DNA of 64,000 nucleotides from assembly GCA_016708905.1 (NCBI GenBank), contig JADJEV010000005.1, positions 124,001 through 188,000 on the forward strand. The letters are read 5' to 3'. Below are positions 32,117-40,229 of this stretch, in pieces. Source of the DNA: Candidatus Methylophosphatis roskildensis. Its GTDB lineage: Bacteria; Pseudomonadota; Gammaproteobacteria; Burkholderiales; Rhodocyclaceae. The position numbers were made by a program, and so were the translations under genes. Each line of letters opens with the position of its first letter. The first letter of the stretch is position 1. The notes under the pieces were generated by a model that was not told the origin of the DNA, searched no databases, and was given only the letters and a program-made list of their open reading frames with translations.

Positions 32117-32497
32117 TTGAAACTTCATCTCGACTCCAGTGGCGCCCAGAACGTATTCACCGCCTGCGGCGATGGCTTTGTGGAGATCAACAGGACAATG
32201 CGCTATGACCGCGGCGTCATCGTCCTGGCCGATCGCATCATCGAGGACTGGGGCCAGGGGGGCGTATCGGGCCTTTGCGCCGACCACATCAGCCAGTTGG
32301 TCGCACTGGCCCCTGGAATCGTGCTGCTGGGCACGGGAAGTCGGCAGCGCTTTCCCTCGCCCGCCCAGTTGCGTCCATTGATCGAGGCGCAAATCGGCTA
32401 CGAAGTGATGGATCTCGCCGCTGCCTGTCGAACCTACAACCTGCTTGCCGGCGAAGGCCGCAAGGTCGCTGCGGCCTTGTTGTTCGACGGGCCCTGA
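32117..32497 (+). CDS. Mth938/DUF498-domain protein
   Basis: A 126-residue small cytosolic protein of the Mth938-like (DUF498, AAMDC-related) family: MKLHLDSSGAQNVFTACGDGFVEIN, VIVLADRIIEDWG, VLLGTGSRQRFPSP and MDLAAACRTYNLLAGEGRKVAAAL. Biochemical function of the family is unsettled. The start is TTG at 32117, which gives the usual family N-terminus and has AGGGA upstream. It is divergent from alaA and 44 bases upstream of arnT, so it could be part of the arn transcript. Confidence 0.88.
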   Translation: MKLHLDSSGAQNVFTACGDGFVEINRTMRYDRGVIVLADRIIEDWGQGGVSGLCADHISQLVALAPGIVLLGTGSRQRFPSPAQLRPLIEAQIGYEVMDLAAACRTYNLLAGEGRKVAAALLFDGP

Positions 32498-32541
32498 CAA
32501 AAGACCCTGGCCGCCACTCCGGCGGCGACCCGAAGACCCGA

Positions 32542-34191
32542 ATGTCCGATCTCGCCCTTTCCCGGCGCTGGCTGTTGATCCTCCTGGCGAGCCTGACCGT
32601 TGGCTGGTTCGGATCGCTCGACCATCGCCGGCTGATCAAGCCCGACGAAGGGCGCTACGCCGAGATCGCCCGCGAGATGGCTGCCAGTGGCGACTGGATC
32701 ACGCCCCGCCTGAACGGCATCAAGTACTTCGAAAAACCCCCGCTGCAGTACTGGGCGACCGCAGCCGCGTTCAAGGCGTTCGGCGAGCACGACTGGACGG
32801 CCCGAATCTGGCCGGCCATCACCAGCTTCCTCGGAATACTGCTGGCCGGATTCACCGCCCGCCGCCTGTTCGGCCCCACCGCCGGATGGTTCGCCGCCGC
32901 GGCGCTGGCAAGCAGCTTCTTCTACCTCGTGATCGGTCACTTCAATACCCTGGACATGGGGCTGTGCTTCTTTCTCCAGTTCGCGTTCTCGAGCTTCCTG
33001 CTTGCCCAGCGCGGCGGCGCATCGGTCGAGGAGTGTCGCAAATGGATGCTGCTCGCATGGGCCGGGGCGGCATTTGCCGTGCTTTCCAAGGGCCTGATAT
33101 CGCTTGTCCTGCCTGGCGCGACGCTGGTGCTCTACAGCCTGCTGACACGCGATTTCTCGGCTTGGCGGAAACTTCATCCGCTGTCGGGACTCGCCCTGTT
33201 TCTCGCAATCGCGGCGCCATGGCATGTGCTCGCCTCGCTGCACAACCCGGAGTTCGCCCACTTCTACTTCATTCATGAGCACTTCGAACGCTTTCTGACC
33301 AAGGTTCACGGCCGGGTCGAACCCTGGTGGTATTTCGTTCCAGTGTTGTTCGCGGCGGCCCTGCCGTGGAGCACCCTGGCTTGCCACGCTACGGTCGCAC
33401 AGTGGAACGATCCGGGTGACCGGGGCCGCGCATTGCGCTTTCTCGCCATCTGGTGCGGTTTCACGCTGCTGTTCTTCAGTGCCTCCGGTTCCAAGCTACC
33501 GTCCTACATCCTGCCGATCCTGCCGGCCTTCGCCCTGATTGTCGGTGGGTTTCTGACCCGGGTAACGGCGATGGCAATGGCGATCCACGCAACCCCGACT
33601 GTTCTGCTCGCAGCAGCGGCACTCGCGCTCGCGCCCCGCGTCAGCGGCCGTGCCGATGCCGAAACGCCGCTCGCGCTACTGCAAGCCTACGAGAGGATAC
33701 TGGTGGGCGCCGCGTCGATCTGGCTGCTGAGCGGCCTGATCGCCGTCTGGCTCGCCCGTCGCAAGCGGATTCGCGAAGCTGCGTTGTCGCTCGCGATCGG
33801 AAGCTTCGCCATGGGCATGCTGGCGATGCTCGGGCACGAGAATCTGAGTCCGTCGAACTCCGCCTGGCACATCGCCCGACAGGTGAAGCCGATGCTCGCG
33901 CCAGACACTCCCTTTTATGCCGTGCGCTACTTCGAGCATACGCTGCCGTACTACCTGCAGCACACCCTCACGCTGGTGGACTACCGCGACGAGATGGACT
34001 TCGGCCTGAATCAGGAACCGCACCTCGGGGTGCCGACGGTGGCACAATTCGAACTTCGCTGGCGTGCCGATGCCGATGCGTTCGCCGTGATGACCGAAGA
34101 CATGCGCCAGCAACTCGAATCCCGCGGCCTGCCGATGCAGATCGTCGCCCGCGACACGCGACGCGTGATCATCAGGAAACCTCGACCCTGA
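32542..34191 (+). CDS. arnT: ArnT-like glycosyltransferase (GT83)
   Basis: A 549-residue inner-membrane enzyme with about 12 helices, of the ArnT/PMT type, which transfers L-Ara4N from undecaprenyl phosphate to lipid A in the periplasm. The first periplasmic loop holds KPDEGRYAEIAREMAASGDWITPRLNGIKYFEKPPLQYW (quoted in parts: PDEGRYAEIARE with the catalytic-type Asp-Glu and YFEKPPLQYW). FSKGLI-like LSKGLISLVLPG and SASGSKLPSYILPILPAFAL are also typical. The soluble C-terminal part is shorter than a full domain but present. The downstream arn genes make the assignment firm. Start ATG 32542, weak ribosome binding site. Confidence 0.88.
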   Translation: MSDLALSRRWLLILLASLTVGWFGSLDHRRLIKPDEGRYAEIAREMAASGDWITPRLNGIKYFEKPPLQYWATAAAFKAFGEHDWTARIWPAITSFLGILLAGFTARRLFGPTAGWFAAAALASSFFYLVIGHFNTLDMGLCFFLQFAFSSFLLAQRGGASVEECRKWMLLAWAGAAFAVLSKGLISLVLPGATLVLYSLLTRDFSAWRKLHPLSGLALFLAIAAPWHVLASLHNPEFAHFYFIHEHFERFLTKVHGRVEPWWYFVPVLFAAALPWSTLACHATVAQWNDPGDRGRALRFLAIWCGFTLLFFSASGSKLPSYILPILPAFALIVGGFLTRVTAMAMAIHATPTVLLAAAALALAPRVSGRADAETPLALLQAYERILVGAASIWLLSGLIAVWLARRKRIREAALSLAIGSFAMGMLAMLGHENLSPSNSAWHIARQVKPMLAPDTPFYAVRYFEHTLPYYLQHTLTLVDYRDEMDFGLNQEPHLGVPTVAQFELRWRADADAFAVMTEDMRQQLESRGLPMQIVARDTRRVIIRKPRP

Positions 34192-34201
34192 AAACACCAC
34201 G

Positions 34202-34576
34202 ATGACAAGTCTTTCCTTCGTCCTGATACTCACCGGCGTGCTGCTCAATGCCGCGGCACAACTGCTGCTCAAGGCGGGCACCAATGCCGTCGGGCACTTC
34301 GATTTTCATATCGACAACGCCATCCCTGTCGGATGGAAACTCGCTACCGAACCGCACATCATGAGCGGCGTCGCCTGTTATGTGGTCAGTCTGGTAGTGT
34401 GGATCATGGCGCTGTCCCGGGCTCCAGTCTCGATCGCCTACCCGATGCTGTCGATCGGCTACGTCGTCAATGCCGCCGTAGCACACTACTGGCTCGGCGA
34501 AGTCATCAATTTTCAGCGCATGCTGGGAATCGGCGTCATCGTGGTCGGGGTGTTCATCGTTGCTCGTTCCTCCTGA
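34202..34576 (+). CDS. SMR-type membrane protein, likely Ara4N-phosphoundecaprenol flippase subunit
   Basis: A 124-residue membrane protein with four helices of the small multidrug resistance/EamA half-size type. Start LILTGVLLNAAAQLLLKAG, then MSGVACYVVSLVVWIMALSRAPVSIAYPMLSIGYVVNAAVAHYWL (in parts: WIMALSRAPVSIAYPM) and a last helix GIGVIVVGVFIVA. In E. coli two such proteins, ArnE and ArnF, form the flippase for undecaprenyl-P-L-Ara4N; here only one gene is found, which may act as a homodimer. It lies 10 bases after arnT and 15 before arnB. Confidence 0.82.
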   Translation: MTSLSFVLILTGVLLNAAAQLLLKAGTNAVGHFDFHIDNAIPVGWKLATEPHIMSGVACYVVSLVVWIMALSRAPVSIAYPMLSIGYVVNAAVAHYWLGEVINFQRMLGIGVIVVGVFIVARSS

Positions 34577-34591
34577 AACCGACTCGCCTCA

Positions 34592-35725
34592 ATGTCCGCT
34601 ACGCCGTTTCTGCCCTTTACCCGCCCCTCCATCGACGAAGCGACCGTCTCCGGCGTTGCCGAGGTGCTGCGCTCAGGCTGGCTCACCACCGGCACCCATT
34701 GCCGCGCGTTCGAGGCGGCGCTCTCGGCCTACTTTGGCGGGCGGCCCGTGCGTGTCACCAACTCCGGTACCGCTGCGCTCGAACTGGGTCTTGCACTGTG
34801 CGACATCGGTCCCGGCGACGAGGTGATCACCACGCCGCTGACCTGGGCCGCCACCGGCAACGTCATCGCCCGCCGCGGCGCGCGCCCGGTCTTCGTCGAC
34901 GTCGACCGGCGAACCCGCAACATCGATCTCGCGCGGGCCGAGGACGCGATCAGCCCCAGCACGCGCGCCATCATGCCGGTCGACCTGGCCGGACTGCCGG
35001 TCGGGCGCGAAGCACTCTACGACTTCGCCAGCAGTTACAACCTGCGCGTGATCGAAGACGCCGCCCAGTCGATGGGCGCCAACTCGAACGGCCGGCGCAT
35101 CGGCAGCGCCGGCGATCTGGTCTCGTTCAGTTTTCATGCCAACAAGAACATGACCTGCGGCGAAGGCGGCTGCCTGGTTGTCAGCAACGAGGCCGAAGCC
35201 GCACGCTGTGAGCGCCTGCGGCTGCAAGGCATGACGCGCGACGCCGACATGAACATGGAAATCGAGGAGATCAGCGGCAAGTTCAACATGACCGACATCG
35301 CCGCGCGCATCGGGCTCGGGCAACTTTCGGCGCTCGACGGCTTCAACGCCCGGCGCCACGAACTCGCACGGCGCTATTTCACCACGTTGGAGCCTTCGCT
35401 GGGCCTGGAAATGCCGGTCGCCGATTTCGAGCAATCCAACTGGCACATGTTCCAGGTCTTGCTACCGCTTGAGAAACTGATGATCTCGCGCGGCGAGTTC
35501 ATCCGCCGCATGCTTGCACTTGGGATCGGCATCGGTGTTCATTACCCCGTGACGCACCTGTTCGCAGCGTACCGCAGATTGGGCTGGAAGGATGGCGATT
35601 GCCCTCACGCCGAACGCATCGGCGCACGCACCGTCACCCTGCCGCTGTTCCCCGCGATGACCGATGCTGACGTCAAACGCGTCTGCGAATCCCTTGCCAT
35701 GGTCGTGCGGGAGGCAGCAAGATGA
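34592..35725 (+). CDS. arnB: UDP-4-amino-4-deoxy-L-arabinose aminotransferase
   Basis: A 377-residue PLP-dependent DegT/DnrJ/EryC1-family aminotransferase, which aminates UDP-4-keto-arabinose with glutamate. Motifs: LPFTRPSIDEATVSGVAEVLRSGWLTTG, RVTNSGTAALELGLAL, TPLTWAATGNVI, IEDAAQSMGA, and SFHANKNMTCGEGG with the PLP-binding Lys. The end YPVTHLFAAYRRLG is also typical of ArnB. The stop overlaps arnC by 4 bases (ATGA), so translation is coupled. Confidence 0.93.
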   Translation: MSATPFLPFTRPSIDEATVSGVAEVLRSGWLTTGTHCRAFEAALSAYFGGRPVRVTNSGTAALELGLALCDIGPGDEVITTPLTWAATGNVIARRGARPVFVDVDRRTRNIDLARAEDAISPSTRAIMPVDLAGLPVGREALYDFASSYNLRVIEDAAQSMGANSNGRRIGSAGDLVSFSFHANKNMTCGEGGCLVVSNEAEAARCERLRLQGMTRDADMNMEIEEISGKFNMTDIAARIGLGQLSALDGFNARRHELARRYFTTLEPSLGLEMPVADFEQSNWHMFQVLLPLEKLMISRGEFIRRMLALGIGIGVHYPVTHLFAAYRRLGWKDGDCPHAERIGARTVTLPLFPAMTDADVKRVCESLAMVVREAAR

Positions 35726-36747
35726 GCCAGCCCGAACTCTCGGTCGTCATACCCGTCTACAACGAGGAGGCCGGGCTGCAACGCCTGTTCGACCGTCTCT
35801 ACCCGGCGCTCGACGCACTCAGCATCTCCTACGAAATCATCTTCGTAAACGATGGCAGCCGCGACCGTTCGGCGGCAATTCTGGCCGATCAGTTCCGCCT
35901 GCGGCCTGACGTGACACGAGTCGTGCTGTTCGCGGCGAACTTCGGCCAGCACATGGCGATTATGGCTGCCTTCGAGCACAGCCGAGGCGACAAGGTCATC
36001 ACGCTCGACGCCGACCTGCAGAACCCACCCGAAGAAATCGGCCGCCTGGTGGACAAGTTGCGCGAGGGCTACGACTATGTCGGCACCATCCGCCGGCAGC
36101 GCCAGGATTCGCTGTTTCGCCGCTACGCCTCGCGCATGATCAACCGGATCCGCGAAAAGACCACGCGCATCCGCATTACCGACCAGGGCTGCATGTTCCG
36201 CGGTTACGCGCGCAACGTGGTGGAAATGGTCAACGCCTGCAAGGAAGTCAGCACCTTCGTGCCGGCGCTGGCCTACACCTTCGCCAAGCGCCCGGTCGAA
36301 ATCGAGATCGGCCACGAAGAGCGCGCGGCCGGTGAATCGAAATACTCGTTCTACAGCCTGATCCGACTCAATTTCGATCTGATGACGGCGTTTTCGCTGG
36401 TCCCGCTGCAACTCGTCTCGCTGACCGGCATGCTGCTTTCCGTGCTGTCGGTCGCCACCTACATCATCGTCATCCTGCAGCGGCTGGTCACACGGGGCCT
36501 GAGCGATGGCATCTATGTCGTCTGGGACCGCGACATCCTGCAGTTCTTCCTGACCGGCGTCATGCTGTTTTCGCTCGGCCTGATCGGCGAGTATGTCGGC
36601 CGGATCTATCAGCAGGTTCGCCCTCGTCCGCGCTACATCGTCGAAGCATTGCTGGAGAGCGGAAATCGCGCCGACCGATCGCCTGCGGCGACCCTGCCAG
36701 CAGCTGCGGCCTTTCCTGCGTCTCAGTCGACGCGGCACGCTTCATGA
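35722..36747 (+). CDS. arnC: Undecaprenyl-phosphate 4-deoxy-4-formamido-L-arabinose transferase
   Basis: A 341-residue GT2 glycosyltransferase with a cytosolic catalytic domain and two C-terminal membrane helices (about 230-260 and 270-300). It puts Ara4-formyl-N on undecaprenyl phosphate. Motifs: LSVVIPVYNEEAGLQRLFDRL, IIFVNDGSRDRS, ANFGQHMAIMAAFEHSRGD, ITLDADLQNPPEEIGRLV (metal-binding DAD) and DQGCMFRGYARNVV. Overlaps arnB and arnA (formyltransferase gene) by 4 bases each. Confidence 0.94.
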   Translation: MSQPELSVVIPVYNEEAGLQRLFDRLYPALDALSISYEIIFVNDGSRDRSAAILADQFRLRPDVTRVVLFAANFGQHMAIMAAFEHSRGDKVITLDADLQNPPEEIGRLVDKLREGYDYVGTIRRQRQDSLFRRYASRMINRIREKTTRIRITDQGCMFRGYARNVVEMVNACKEVSTFVPALAYTFAKRPVEIEIGHEERAAGESKYSFYSLIRLNFDLMTAFSLVPLQLVSLTGMLLSVLSVATYIIVILQRLVTRGLSDGIYVVWDRDILQFFLTGVMLFSLGLIGEYVGRIYQQVRPRPRYIVEALLESGNRADRSPAATLPAAAAFPASQSTRHAS

Positions 36748-37667
36748 CGCGGGCGGTCGTGTTCGCGTATCACAACGTAGGCGTCCGCTGCCTGTCCGTA
36801 CTGCTGGCCCATGGGGTCGAGGTCACACGGGTCGTCACCCATCGTGACAATCCGGCTGAAGCGATCTGGTTCGACAGCGTCGCCCAGCTGGCACGACTCA
36901 ACGACCTGACCGTGCTCACGCCGGACGATCCGAATACCCCGGCTGTCATGGCCGAGATCGAAGCGGCGAGGCCCGACTTCATCTTTTCCTTTTACTATCG
37001 GCACATGATCAGCATCGCGCTGTTGAACCTGGCGCCGCGCGGCGGCTACAACATGCACGGCTCGCTGCTGCCCAAGTATCGCGGCCGGGTTCCCGTGAAT
37101 TGGGCGATCATCAATGGCGAGCGGGAGACCGGCGCCACGCTCCACCGCATGGTGGAGAAACCGGATGCCGGGGAAATTGTCGCCCAGCAGGCCGTGCCGA
37201 TACTGCCCGACGACACCGCGCGGCAGGTATTCGACAAGGTCACCGTGGCCGCCGAGATGGCGCTCGATAGCAGCCTGCCGGCGCTGCTTGCCGGCAGCGC
37301 ACCGCACGTTGCGCAGGATCTGACACGCGGCAGCTATTTCGGCGGCCGCAAACCCGAGGACGGCCGCATCGACTGGACCGGATCTGCCCGCACGATCCAT
37401 AACCTCGTTCGCGCCGTGGCGCCGCCCTACCCGGGCGCCTGGTTCGAGTTCATGGGCCTGCGCTCGCGGCTGCTTCGGACCCAGGTCTCCGCCGCCACCG
37501 GACAGGCCCTCGCGAAGGCGCAGATGCTGCGCGAGGGCGAACGGCTGCTGGTCCACTGCGCGGACGGCAGCAGCTTGCGTGTGCTCGAATTCGAATGCGA
37601 CGGCATAGCGCTGGATGCCGTTTCCTTCACCCAGCGATTCGGGCGCGGCCCGCATGCCCTGGGCTGA
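36744..37667 (+). CDS. arnA: UDP-L-Ara4N formyltransferase (ArnA N-terminal half as a separate gene)
   Basis: A 307-residue protein equal to the formyltransferase domain of E. coli ArnA. It uses 10-formyl-THF to formylate UDP-L-Ara4N. The catalytic triad motif NMHGSLLPKYRGRVPVNWAI holds Asn and His, and ATLHRMVEKPDAGEIV holds the Asp. The C-terminal OB-like domain (DGRIDWTGSARTIHNLVRA, PYPGAWFEFMG) is present. The dehydrogenase half is a separate gene 33 bases further on, so ArnA is split in this organism. Start overlaps arnC by 4 bases. Confidence 0.93.
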   Translation: MTRAVVFAYHNVGVRCLSVLLAHGVEVTRVVTHRDNPAEAIWFDSVAQLARLNDLTVLTPDDPNTPAVMAEIEAARPDFIFSFYYRHMISIALLNLAPRGGYNMHGSLLPKYRGRVPVNWAIINGERETGATLHRMVEKPDAGEIVAQQAVPILPDDTARQVFDKVTVAAEMALDSSLPALLAGSAPHVAQDLTRGSYFGGRKPEDGRIDWTGSARTIHNLVRAVAPPYPGAWFEFMGLRSRLLRTQVSAATGQALAKAQMLREGERLLVHCADGSSLRVLEFECDGIALDAVSFTQRFGRGPHALG

Positions 37668-37700
37668 CTCGATTCGCGACTCAACCCGACTGGAAAGTTC

Positions 37701-38744
37701 ATGAAGAAGATCCTGATTCTCGGTGTCAATGGATTCATCGGCCATCACCTGTCCAAACGCATACTCGACGACACCGACTGGCACGTCCATGGCATGGACA
37801 TGCAAAGCGAGCGGGTGTCGGATCTGCTCGACAATAGGCGCTTCAATTTTTTCGAAGGCGACATCACGATCAACAAGGAGTGGATCGCCTACCACGTCAA
37901 GAAATGCGATACCGTGCTGCCGCTGGTGGCGATCGCCACACCGGCCACCTATGTGCGGGAACCGCTGCGGGTCTTCGAACTCGATTTCGAGGCTAACCTG
38001 CCGATCGTGCGCGACTGCGTGAAATACGGCAAGCGCGTGATCTTTCCATCCACTTCCGAAGTCTATGGCATGTGCAAGGACGGCGAATTCGACCCGGAGA
38101 ACTCGGAGCTGGTCTATGGGCCGATCAACAAGCCACGCTGGATCTATGCCTGCGCCAAGCAACTGATGGACCGCGTCATTGCAGCCTATGGCCAGCAGGA
38201 AGGGCTGGACTACACGCTGTTCCGTCCGTTCAACTGGATCGGCCCCGGCCTCGACTCGATACACACGCCCAAGGAAGGCAGTTCGCGCGTGATCACCCAG
38301 TTCCTCGGACACATCGTGCGCGGCGAGCCGATCAAGCTGGTCGACGGCGGCCAGCAGAAGCGCGCCTTCACGTACGTCGACGACGGGATCTCGGCGCTGA
38401 TGAAGATCATCGCCAACAAGGACGGCATCGCCAGCGGCAACATCTACAACATCGGCAACCCGACCAACAACTACTCGGTGCGCGAACTCGCCACGATGAT
38501 GCTTGCCATGGCGCGGGAATACCCCGAATACCGCGACAGCGCCGCCAGGGTCGAGATCGTCGAAACCACTTCGGGCGCCTACTACGGCAAGGGCTATCAG
38601 GACGTGCAGAACCGCGTCCCCAGGATCGACAACACCATGGCCGACCTCGACTGGGCACCACAAATCAGGATGGAAGACGCGCTGCGCAGAATATTCGAAG
38701 CCTATCGCGACCATGTCGCCGAGGCACGCAGTCTGGTGGATTGA
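37701..38744 (+). CDS. arnA: UDP-glucuronate decarboxylase/dehydrogenase (ArnA C-terminal half as a separate gene)
   Basis: A 347-residue extended short-chain dehydrogenase equal to the C-terminal domain of ArnA. It oxidises and decarboxylates UDP-glucuronate to UDP-4-keto-pentose. Rossmann motif LILGVNGFIGHHLSKRIL; active-site region FPSTSEVYGM and the Tyr/Lys pair in YACAKQLMDRVI; FRPFNWIGPGLDS and KRAFTYVDDGISAL. A ribosome binding site is weak (ACTGGAAAG). It gives the substrate for arnB. Lies between the formyltransferase gene and arnD. Confidence 0.94.
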   Translation: MKKILILGVNGFIGHHLSKRILDDTDWHVHGMDMQSERVSDLLDNRRFNFFEGDITINKEWIAYHVKKCDTVLPLVAIATPATYVREPLRVFELDFEANLPIVRDCVKYGKRVIFPSTSEVYGMCKDGEFDPENSELVYGPINKPRWIYACAKQLMDRVIAAYGQQEGLDYTLFRPFNWIGPGLDSIHTPKEGSSRVITQFLGHIVRGEPIKLVDGGQQKRAFTYVDDGISALMKIIANKDGIASGNIYNIGNPTNNYSVRELATMMLAMAREYPEYRDSAARVEIVETTSGAYYGKGYQDVQNRVPRIDNTMADLDWAPQIRMEDALRRIFEAYRDHVAEARSLVD

Positions 38745-38750
38745 TCGCGG

Positions 38751-39713
38751 ATGTCCGAAGCTCCTCGTCAACTCGCGCTCAAGGTCGACGTCGACACCTA
38801 CCGTGGCACCTGCGAAGGCGTGCCTCGCCTGGTCGAACTGCTGAAGAAATATGGCGCACAGGCTACGTTTCTGTTTTCGCTCGGCCCGGATCACACCGGC
38901 CGCGCGATCCGGCGCGTTTTTCGTCCGGGCTTTGTCGGCAAGGTCAAGCGCACGTCCGTCGTCGAGCACTACGGCATTCGCACCCTGCTCTACGGGACGC
39001 TGCTTCCCGGGCCGGATATCGGCCGGCGCTGCGCCGACCTGTTACGTTCGGTCGCCGCGGACGGCTTCGAGACCGGCATCCACACCTGGGATCACATCAA
39101 ATGGCAGGATGGCGTCGAGCACGCCGACGAGGCCTGGACCCGCCGCCAGATGCGGCTCGCCATCGATCGCTACGCCGAGGTCTTCGGCACGCCTGCGTTG
39201 ACCCACGGGGCAGCGGGCTGGCAGATGAACCGCCATGCGATGCGTCTGACCCAGCGTCTGGGCTTCGACTACTGCTCCGACGGCCGAGGCGAATTTCCGT
39301 TCTATCCGGTGCAGAACGGCGAGATCATCGGTTGCCCGCAACTGCCGACCACCCTGCCGACGCTCGATGAGCTGATCGGCGTAGACGGCCTGGATTCGGT
39401 GAATGTCGCCGATCACCTGCTCGCACTGACAGCTCATTGCGATCGCGCAACGCAGGTCTACACGCTGCACGCCGAACTCGAAGGCATGCGGCTCGCCACC
39501 GTCTTCGAGCGGCTGCTCGAAGGCTGGAAGGCGCAAGCATATGAACTGGTTGCAACCCGCTCGATATTCGATGCGCTCGACCTTACTGCCTTGCCGCGAT
39601 GCGAGATACTGCGGTCCGAGATAGCCGGGCGCAGCGGCAGTTTGATGGTGCAAGGCCCGGCATTTCTCGGCGACGTGCCGCTGCCCGAGATGCCGCTCGA
39701 TGAAGCGGCGTGA
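38751..39713 (+). CDS. arnD: 4-deoxy-4-formamido-L-arabinose-phosphoundecaprenol deformylase
   Basis: A 320-residue NodB-type metal-dependent deacetylase that removes the formyl group from undecaprenyl-P-Ara4-formyl-N. Motifs: LALKVDVDTYRGTCEGVPRL (Asp pair), YGAQATFLFSLGPDHTGRAI, DGFETGIHTWDHIKWQ (metal-binding His-x3-His) and HGAAGWQMNRHAM. This domain pattern with the long insert is specific for ArnD. It starts 6 bases after the decarboxylase gene and ends the arn operon, followed 16 bases later by the peroxiredoxin gene. Confidence 0.93.
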   Translation: MSEAPRQLALKVDVDTYRGTCEGVPRLVELLKKYGAQATFLFSLGPDHTGRAIRRVFRPGFVGKVKRTSVVEHYGIRTLLYGTLLPGPDIGRRCADLLRSVAADGFETGIHTWDHIKWQDGVEHADEAWTRRQMRLAIDRYAEVFGTPALTHGAAGWQMNRHAMRLTQRLGFDYCSDGRGEFPFYPVQNGEIIGCPQLPTTLPTLDELIGVDGLDSVNVADHLLALTAHCDRATQVYTLHAELEGMRLATVFERLLEGWKAQAYELVATRSIFDALDLTALPRCEILRSEIAGRSGSLMVQGPAFLGDVPLPEMPLDEAA

Positions 39714-39729
39714 TCCGACGGAAATCACT

Positions 39730-40185
39730 ATGCTCGACAAGACAGTCGCCAATTTTTCCCTGCCCTCGACCGGCGACAAGAGCTTCCGCCTCGATGAGCA
39801 TGCCGGATCCCACCTGGTGATCTATTTCTACCCGAAGGACAGCACGCCTGGCTGCACGACCCAGGGCCAGAACTTCCGCGACGCCTACGAGGAGTTCCGC
39901 GAGGCGAACTGCGAAATCTTCGGCATATCGCGAGACGGCATCAAGTCGCACGAGAACTTCAAGGCCCGACAGGGCTTCCCGTTCGATTTGCTCTCGGACG
40001 CCGATGAGAAGGTCTGCAAGCAGTTCGGCGTGATCAGGATGAAGAACATGTATGGCAGGCAGGTACGCGGCATCGAGCGCAGCACCTTCGTGGTCGATGG
40101 AAAGGGCGTGCTGCGCGCCGAATGGCGCGGTGTGAAAGTGCCCGGCCATGTCGACGAGGTGCTGTCCTTCGTCCGATCACTCTGA
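39730..40185 (+). CDS. bcp: Bcp/PrxQ-type peroxiredoxin
   Basis: A 151-residue thiol peroxidase that reduces hydrogen and organic peroxides. Peroxidatic motif YFYPKDSTPGCTTQGQNFRD is present, but the resolving Cys five residues later, found in E. coli Bcp (CTVQAC), is Gln here. Two other cysteines (EANCEIFG and KVCKQFG) could serve, or it works as a 1-Cys enzyme with an outside thiol. The ATG at 39730 (MLDKTVANFSLP) fits the family start. An earlier ATG inside arnD would add ten residues and is less likely. Confidence 0.92.
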   Translation: MLDKTVANFSLPSTGDKSFRLDEHAGSHLVIYFYPKDSTPGCTTQGQNFRDAYEEFREANCEIFGISRDGIKSHENFKARQGFPFDLLSDADEKVCKQFGVIRMKNMYGRQVRGIERSTFVVDGKGVLRAEWRGVKVPGHVDEVLSFVRSL

Positions 40186-40229
40186 TCCTTGCGACCCCCT
40201 TCTTTCAGACCCGATTTTCAGTAGGCGAC

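Noticed and set aside
36723..38969. Minus-strand open frame of about 750 codons opposite the arn genes
   Set aside because: Antisense to clearly conserved arnA and neighbouring genes; composition is the mirror image of those genes.
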